The position numbers and the translations under genes are program-made. A stretch of 64,000 bases of DNA from Thalassobaculum_A sp040219215 (GTDB lineage: Bacteria; Pseudomonadota; Alphaproteobacteria; Thalassobaculales; Thalassobaculaceae), in the NCBI RefSeq assembly GCF_040219215.1, contig NZ_JAVJSX010000011.1, positions 62,001 to 126,000 on the forward strand, given 5' to 3'. Position 1 is the stretch's first letter, and every line of letters starts with the position of its first letter. Shown here one piece after another: positions 58,514 to 64,000 of this stretch. Below the pieces are notes generated by a model. The model did not search any database, had not been told where the DNA came from, and saw only the letters and a list, made by a program, of their open reading frames with translations.

Positions 58514-59101
58514 ATGCCTTCCCTGAACGAACAGACGACGATTCCGTCGCCCCCCGAGACCGTCTGGCCGCTGCTGAGTGACCCGGCGCTGATCGCGTCC
58601 TGCATCCCTGGCGCCGAGATGGCCCCCGACCAGGGTGACGGCCTGTGGCGCGGATCGATCCGGGTCAAGTTCGGCCCGACGGTCGCGACCTTCCGGGGCG
58701 AGGTCGCACTGACCTACGACCACGCGAACCGGACCTGCAGCATCGAGGGCCGCGGCATCGACCAGTGCGGCGCATCGCACGCGCTGGCCTCCGGCACGGT
58801 GACCGCGTCGGGCAACACCGAGACGGTACTGTCGGTCGACGGCAGCTTCAGCGTCACCGGGCCGCTGGAGGCGTTCGCCAACGCCGGCGGCGTGCACGTC
58901 GCCCGCGCCCTGCTTGCCGATTTCACGGCCAACCTCACCAACCTGGTCGCCGCGCCGGCAGCAGAGCAATCGGCCGAGGATCCGCCGGCACCGACCACGG
59001 CACCGGCGCCACCCTCCGCAACCGAGCTAAGTGCCGGAAGCCTGCTGTGGCGGGCGCTGCTGTCCTGGTTCAAGTCGCTCTTCGACAGGGGAAAGTCATG
59101 A
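58514..59101 (+). CDS. CoxG-like SRPBCC protein with C-terminal amphipathic tail
   Basis: 195 residues. CoxG (SRPBCC) fold: TIPSPPETVWPLLSDPALIA, SCIPGAEM, IRVKFGPTVATFRGEVAL, RGIDQCGASHALASGTV, TVLSVDGSFSVTGPLEAFA. CoxG helps target CO dehydrogenase to the membrane, and homologues often occur with molybdenum hydroxylases, none of which is present here. A Pro/Ala linker leads to an amphipathic end (SLLWRALLSWFKSLFDRG) suitable for membrane contact. The stop overlaps the ThDP enzyme start (ATGA), an unusual pairing. The ribosome site is weak, so the start is tentative. Confidence 0.8.
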   Translation: MPSLNEQTTIPSPPETVWPLLSDPALIASCIPGAEMAPDQGDGLWRGSIRVKFGPTVATFRGEVALTYDHANRTCSIEGRGIDQCGASHALASGTVTASGNTETVLSVDGSFSVTGPLEAFANAGGVHVARALLADFTANLTNLVAAPAAEQSAEDPPAPTTAPAPPSATELSAGSLLWRALLSWFKSLFDRGKS

Positions 59102-60768
59102 ACGCGCGCAAGCTCCAGGTCACCGACATGCTGGTCAAGGCGTTCCGCGCCGAGGGCGTGGAGGTGCTGTTCACCCTGATGGGCGACGCCAACATGTACT
59201 GGTCGGCGGCGATGGCCGAGCAGCCCGGCGTCAAGGTGATCCATGCCCGCCACGAGCATGCCGCCTGCGCCATGGCCGACGGCTACGCCCGTGCGACCGG
59301 GAAGGTCGGCGTCGCCTCCACCACCTGCGGACCCGGCTTCACCCAGATCATGACGGCGCTGACCATGGCGGCGCGGGCCAACACGCCGATGGTGGTGTTC
59401 GCCGGCGACGCCCCGATCGGCGCCGCCTGGTACCTGCAGCAGATCGACATGGCGCCGCTGGCGCTGGCGACCGGCGCCCACTACATCGCGATCAAGAGCA
59501 TCGACCGCCTGCTCGACAACGTGCGCGAGGCCTTCGTCATCGCCCAGGTCGAGCGCCGACCTGTGGTACTGTCGGTGCCGATGGACCTGCAGAAGAAGGA
59601 CTATCCCTACCTCTCCGAATACATGACTTCGGCGGGCTTCGTACCGGCAGCCCAGCGCCCGGGTCCCGATCCGCTGATGGTCGACAAGGTGGTCGCGCTG
59701 ATCGCCGAGGCCGAACGGCCGATCGTGATCGCCGGCCGGGGTGCCGCCCGATCCGACGCCCGCGCCGCGCTCGAGGCACTGGCCGAGCGCTCCGGCGCGC
59801 TGCTCGCCAACTCACTGCTCGGGAAAGGCGTGTTCGAAGGCAACCCCTACGCCATCGGCATCGCCGGCGCCTTTGCCAGCGACTACGCCCGCGAACGCTT
59901 CGCCGAGTCCGACCTCGTCATCGGCGTCGGCGCCGGGCTCGGCCACTACACCACCGAGGCGGGTTATCTGTATCCCGGCGCCCAGGTTGTGCAGATCGAC
60001 ACCAACCCGCGCGGGTTGTGGCAAGGACTGCGGACCGCCGACCTGCACGTCCGTGCCGACGCACGAGCCGCCGCAGAGGCAATTGTCGAAGCCCTCGACA
60101 AGCGGGGGATTGCCCGCTCCGGCTTCCGGACTCCCGACATGGCCGCCGCGATTGCCGCCGACGTGCCGGACGCTAAGCAGTTCACCCCGCAGCCCGGCCT
60201 GCTCGACCCGCGCAAAGCGATCCTGGAACTGGACGCCGTGGTACCGAAAGACTGGGACATCGTGATCGGCGCCGGCCACTACTTCTCGATCGCGCTGACC
60301 CACATGCGCGGCCGGGCCAACGACCGCTATCACGTGATCAGCGATTTCGGCGGTATCGGTTCCGGCCTGCCGGCGGCGATCGGCGTGGCGGCCGACCGCG
60401 GCGACGGGAAGGTACTGCTGATCGAGGGCGACGGCAGCCTGTACCTGCACGTCCAGGAACTGGAGACCATCCGTCGGCACGGCATCCAGATGTTGATCGC
60501 GATCATGAACGACGGCGGTTACGGCGCCGAGTTCCACAAGTTCCGCGCCAACGGCATCGAGGCCAAGGAGGCGATCCACGGCCGCGGCGACCTCGCAGGA
60601 GTCGCCACCGGCTTTGGCCTGCGCGGCACCACGGTCAGCGAAATGGGGCGCTGCCCGGCGCTGTTCCAGGAGCACCAGTCGGCCAACACCGCCGGGCTGT
60701 GGGATCTGCAGATCGACGACCTGATTCCATCCCGCGCCTACAGACGCATTCACTACGGCGAGGCTTGA
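59098..60768 (+). CDS. Thiamine-diphosphate-dependent enzyme (acetolactate synthase / benzoylformate decarboxylase superfamily)
   Basis: 556 residues. Catalytic Glu53 in ARHEHAACAMADGYARA; GPGFTQIMTALTMAARANTP; central FAD-fold-like domain (RPIVIAGRGAARSDARAAL); ThDP motif GDGSLYLHVQELETIRRHGI ending MNDGGYG. Typical three-domain length. It may decarboxylate or carboligate a 2-keto acid; no substrate can be assigned. Translationally coupled to the CoxG-like gene. The frame is open leftwards through that gene, so the start at 59098 rests on the ATGA overlap and the protein family's normal start. Confidence 0.9.
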   Translation: MNARKLQVTDMLVKAFRAEGVEVLFTLMGDANMYWSAAMAEQPGVKVIHARHEHAACAMADGYARATGKVGVASTTCGPGFTQIMTALTMAARANTPMVVFAGDAPIGAAWYLQQIDMAPLALATGAHYIAIKSIDRLLDNVREAFVIAQVERRPVVLSVPMDLQKKDYPYLSEYMTSAGFVPAAQRPGPDPLMVDKVVALIAEAERPIVIAGRGAARSDARAALEALAERSGALLANSLLGKGVFEGNPYAIGIAGAFASDYARERFAESDLVIGVGAGLGHYTTEAGYLYPGAQVVQIDTNPRGLWQGLRTADLHVRADARAAAEAIVEALDKRGIARSGFRTPDMAAAIAADVPDAKQFTPQPGLLDPRKAILELDAVVPKDWDIVIGAGHYFSIALTHMRGRANDRYHVISDFGGIGSGLPAAIGVAADRGDGKVLLIEGDGSLYLHVQELETIRRHGIQMLIAIMNDGGYGAEFHKFRANGIEAKEAIHGRGDLAGVATGFGLRGTTVSEMGRCPALFQEHQSANTAGLWDLQIDDLIPSRAYRRIHYGEA

Positions 60769-60805
60769 GCGCAGTCGCAACCGCGCAACAGGCGGCCGCG
60801 CAGTG

Positions 60806-62206
60806 TCAGCGCGGCGGTTCCGGCCAGGCCTTTTGCTCCGGACGGATCTGTTCGATCAATCGGCTGAGCCGCATGACCCCGAGATCGTCGAAGCGCTGGC
60901 CGACCACCTGGACGCCGACCGGTAGCCCGTCACCGGTGAATGTCCAGTTGACCGAGGCTGCCGGCTGCTCCGAGAAATTGTAGGCGACCGTATAGGCGAT
61001 GTGAGCCAGCGCGTTGTGCGGATCCTCATTGGGGGAGTGGGCCTCGGCCGGGTACGAGACGATCGGCGCCACAGGCGACAGCACGAAATCGAACGCCGCG
61101 ACCGCCTTCACCGCGGCCTCGCGCATCGCCATGACTTGCATGTATGCGTTCATGACGTCGGCGCCGGAGAAGGTCCCAGCCCGCCATGTACACCATTCCA
61201 GGACGAACGGCAGGATCCGGGCGCGGGCCGCTTCCGACAGCGACATCACATCGTTGTAGGAGCGGGCCTCGAAGAACCGGCAGATGCCTTCCAGCATATC
61301 CGGGGTCAGGAACGACGGGATCTCCGTGACCTCCGCACCCGCCGCCGACAGCGCCTTGGCGGCATCGTCGGCCGCCGACAGCACGCCCGGCTCCGGGTCG
61401 ATGCCGGTGCCCATGGCGCGGATCAGGCCGATGCGCAGGCCTTTGGCAGACAGTCCCTCCAGTTCGGCGGCATAGTCGACCGGCTGGTGCGGCAGGCTCA
61501 TGTAGTCGCGTACGTCCGGACCGGTCACCACCGACATCAGCATCGCCGAGTCCCGCACCGTGCGGGTCATCGGCCCGGCCGCGCGACCCATGAACGGCGG
61601 ATACACCGGCAGACGCCCTAGCGACGGCTTCAGCCCGAACAGGCCGCAGTGATGGGCCGGCAGCCGCACCGAGCCGCCGATGTCGGTCCCGATGTGCAGC
61701 GGGCCGTAGCCGGCGACCGCCGCCGCCCCCGCCCCCGAAGACGAACCTGCCGTGTTGCGGTCCAGCCGCCACGGGTTGCGGGTGGTGCCGTGCAGCGACG
61801 ACCGCCCGGACGACAGCATCCCGTAGTCCGGCATCGTGGTCTTGCCGAGCAGCACGCACCCGGCCTCGCGCACCCGTGCGGCGGCCGGCGCATCCTCGGT
61901 CTTCGGCGTCAGGTCGCCGATCGCCACGCCGATCGGTGCCGGGTCGCCCTTGGTGGTGATGTTCTCCTTCAGGGTGATCGGCACCCCGTCGATCGGCGAC
62001 AGCGGTTTGCCGGCACGCCAACGCGCCTCCGATTCAGCCGCCGCTGCCCGTGCACCGTCGTGATGTATCCGGTACAGCGCGTTGGCGTGCGGCTCCCACG
62101 CCTCGATCCGCGCCAGAGCCGCACCTACCACCTCTACAGGCGACAGGCTCTTGTCGGCATAGGCTTGGGCGAGTTCGGCGGCGGTGAGCGCGTGCAGCGG
62201 GGGCAT
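60806..62206 (-). CDS. Amidase (amidase-signature family)
   Basis: 466 residues with the complete Ser-cisSer-Lys triad: Lys80 in ITLKENIT, Ser155 in NTAGSSSGAGAA and nucleophile Ser179 in GTDIGGSVRLPA. The spacing 80/155/179 equals that of FAAH (142/217/241). Other family blocks: GLKPSLGRLPV, GPMTRTVRDSAMLMS, GLPVGVQVVGQRFDD. Hydrolyses a carboxamide or related bond; substrate unknown. Divergent from the second ThDP enzyme across 164 nt. Confidence 0.92.
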   Translation of the reverse strand: MPPLHALTAAELAQAYADKSLSPVEVVGAALARIEAWEPHANALYRIHHDGARAAAAESEARWRAGKPLSPIDGVPITLKENITTKGDPAPIGVAIGDLTPKTEDAPAAARVREAGCVLLGKTTMPDYGMLSSGRSSLHGTTRNPWRLDRNTAGSSSGAGAAAVAGYGPLHIGTDIGGSVRLPAHHCGLFGLKPSLGRLPVYPPFMGRAAGPMTRTVRDSAMLMSVVTGPDVRDYMSLPHQPVDYAAELEGLSAKGLRIGLIRAMGTGIDPEPGVLSAADDAAKALSAAGAEVTEIPSFLTPDMLEGICRFFEARSYNDVMSLSEAARARILPFVLEWCTWRAGTFSGADVMNAYMQVMAMREAAVKAVAAFDFVLSPVAPIVSYPAEAHSPNEDPHNALAHIAYTVAYNFSEQPAASVNWTFTGDGLPVGVQVVGQRFDDLGVMRLSRLIEQIRPEQKAWPEPPR

Positions 62207-62370
62207 ATCGAGTCCTCATTGCGAATGAAGGCGAACTGTCACCGGTTCAACGTTGGCAGGCAAGCGCGTGTCTGGTCCGTTGCCCGACAGGCGGCAATCT
62301 TTTGCCGCAGACGGCTTGCCCTCGCCTGCGACGGGAGCCAGCATGGCGCCTCGTCCATCGGAGAACATCA

Positions 62371-64000
62371 TGACATCAGCCAACACCATCAGTGGCGGTG
62401 AGGCCGTCGTCCGGTCCCTGATCGCGCACGGGATCGATACGATCTTCGGCCTGCCCGGCATCCAACTCGACCACTTCTTCAACGCCCTGCACGACCACGG
62501 CAACGAGGTCCGGGTACTGAACGCCCGACACGAGCAGGGCACCGCCTACATGGCATTCGGCTGGGCGCAGTCGACCGGCAAGATCGGCGCCTACGCCGTG
62601 GTCCCGGGCCCCGGCATCCTGAACACCGGCGCGGCGCTGGCGACTGCCTATGGCTGCAGCGCCAAGGTACTGGCCTTCACCGGGCAGATCCCGTCCGACA
62701 CTATCGGCCGCGGCATCGGCATGCTGCACGAGATCCCCGACCAGTTGGGAATCCTGGAGCGGCTGACCAAGCACGCGGCCCGGATCAACCACCCGAGCGA
62801 AGCACCGCGCGCGGTCGCCGAGGCGTTCAGGCAGCTCCAGAGCGGTCGGCCCCGCCCGGTCGCTCTCGAGGTGCCCATGGACATCCTTGCGATGAAGGCG
62901 CCGGTCGGCCCGGCCATCATCGGCGAGCCGGACCCGATGCCCGCACTCGACCCCGACCAGATCGAGGCCGCCGCCAAGATCCTGGGCAATGCCAAGCAGC
63001 CGATGATCTTTGTCGGCGGCGGCGCCTATGACGCGGCCGCGGAGATCCGTGCGCTGTCGGCCATGCTGCAGGCACCGGTGGTCTCCTACCAGAACGGCCG
63101 CGGCATCGTCGACGAGCGGGAGCCCTACGCCCTGAACCATCCGGCCGGAAACGAGTACTGGGGCGACTGCGACGCCGCGCTCGCCATCGGCTGCCGGATG
63201 CAGATCGAGCGGATGTTCTGGGGCCTCGATGACAGCGTGAAGGTGGTGCACGTCGACGTCGACCCGACCGAGATCAGCCGGATCGCCAAGCCGGCGGTCG
63301 GCATTGTCGCCGATGCCACCGAGGCCGCGCGCGCCTTGGTCAACGCCGTCGCGGGCCACAACCGCAAGCGGGAGTCCCGTTCCGACGAACTTACCGCCCT
63401 GCGCGCCAAGCATCACGCCCGGGCCGAGAGTATCGTCGGACCGCAGATGGCATTCCTCGGCGCCCTGCGCCGCGCCTTGCCGGAGGACGGGTTCTTCGTC
63501 GACGAGTTCACTCAGGTCGCCTACGTCGCGCGCATTGGCTTCCCGGTGTACGCGCCGCGCACGATGGTGACGCCGGGCTACCAGGGCACCCTCGGCTATG
63601 GCTACGCCACCTCGCTCGGCGTGCAAGTCGCCAACCCGGACAAGCCGGTGCTGTCGGTCAACGGCGACGGCGGCTTCATGTTCACCGCCAACGAGATCGC
63701 CACTGCGGTTCATCACAAGCTGCCGGTGGTCTCCGTGGTGTTCGCCGACGGCGCCTACGGCAACGTGCTGCGCATGCAGAAGGAACTGCACGACGGCCGG
63801 GTGATCGGGTCGACCTTCACCAACCCGGATTTCGTAAAGCTGGCCGAGGCCTATGGTGCCGACGGCAGGCGTGCCGAAACCCCGGCGGCGCTGGAGACCG
63901 CCGTGCGCGAGGCGTTCGCGGCCCGCCGCCCGACGGTGATCGAGGTCCCGGTCGGCGAGATGCCGGAGCCGTGGCCGGTGATCCGCCCTGCCCCGAGCAA
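62371..64000 (+). CDS. Thiamine-diphosphate-dependent enzyme, acetolactate-synthase-like, C-terminus cut by window edge
   Basis: 543 residues visible, no stop before the edge, probably nearly complete. ATG has GGAG 6 nt upstream. Catalytic Glu55 in NARHEQGTAYMAFGWAQ, GPGILNTGAALATAYGC, AFTGQIPSDTIGRGIGMLHE, and ThDP motif GDGGFMFTANEIATAVHH ending VVFADGAYGN, where Ala replaces the first Asn of the usual NN/ND pair. Similar to biosynthetic or catabolic acetolactate-synthase-like proteins; not the same group as the ThDP enzyme at 59098. The start diverges from the amidase. Confidence 0.9.

Noticed and set aside
1..64000. Mobile elements, phage genes, tRNA or rRNA genes
   Set aside because: Looked for transposase/integrase motifs, terminal repeats and tRNA-like cloverleaf sequence by eye; nothing convincing was found. 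A tRNA and insertion-sequence scan would be decisive.

Overview
The window is GC-rich, densely packed DNA with many ATGA-type start/stop overlaps. Gene content (LIV-type ABC operons, a NasTS-controlled nitrate assimilation cluster, BLUF and many-receiver signalling proteins, MaoC/CoA-ligase modules) suggests an alphaproteobacterium, probably a free-living or plant/soil/marine Rhodospirillales-like organism. That assignment is inference from gene content and composition only. No rRNA, tRNA, CRISPR array, insertion sequence or integrase was seen.

Layout. (1) 1-1472: 5' part of an oligopeptide-type ABC substrate-binding protein on the minus strand, cut by the window edge. (2) 1912-15803: a signalling island with a BLUF blue-light protein, an OmpR-type regulator, two large hybrid kinases with related kinase cores but different sensors, a lone receiver, a receiver-EAL c-di-GMP phosphodiesterase, a histidine kinase whose N-terminus is an ethylene-receptor-type domain, an Rcp1-like regulator and a third hybrid kinase. 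The last three genes overlap by 4 nt each. (3) 16120-20737: alpha/beta hydrolase, Gfo/Idh/MocA oxidoreductase, M20 peptidase, and a Tat-exported intradiol-dioxygenase-like protein paired with a ferric-reductase-like membrane protein. (4) 20852-24654: an orphan type VI secretion tip module (PAAR-like DUF4280, MORN/YwqK-like, VgrG). (5) 24893-33713: alpha/beta hydrolase and divergent TetR regulator, then one long operon: AMP-dependent acyl-CoA synthetase, two MaoC hot-dog proteins, and a complete branched-chain-type ABC importer. (6) 33883-47182: assimilatory nitrate cluster nasT-nasS-[ANTAR leader and terminator]-nrtA-nrtB-fused double ATPase-nirB-nirD-nasA-cysG. (7) 47430-64000: metabolic genes in short units: cyclase-family protein, YghU-like GST, DAO-type oxidoreductase, secreted peptidoglycan-binding protein, cytosine-deaminase-type amidohydrolase, aldo/keto reductase, EamA transporter, GNAT, FMN glutamate-synthase-like protein, CoxG-like protein coupled to a ThDP enzyme, amidase, and a second ThDP enzyme cut by the right edge.

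How the parts work together. Region 6 is a self-contained pathway: NasS senses nitrate/nitrite and holds NasT. Released NasT should bind the two-hairpin leader and prevent termination before nrtA. The transporter imports nitrate, NasA makes nitrite, NirBD makes ammonium, and CysG supplies siroheme. Region 5 looks like import of an organic acid followed by CoA activation and hydration. Region 2 could join a light input (BLUF), a copper/ethylene-type membrane input and c-di-GMP output. This is the most unusual feature of the window. The residues known to be needed for ethylene binding in plant ETR1 are all present in the kinase at 12134-13294 at a constant offset of ten positions.
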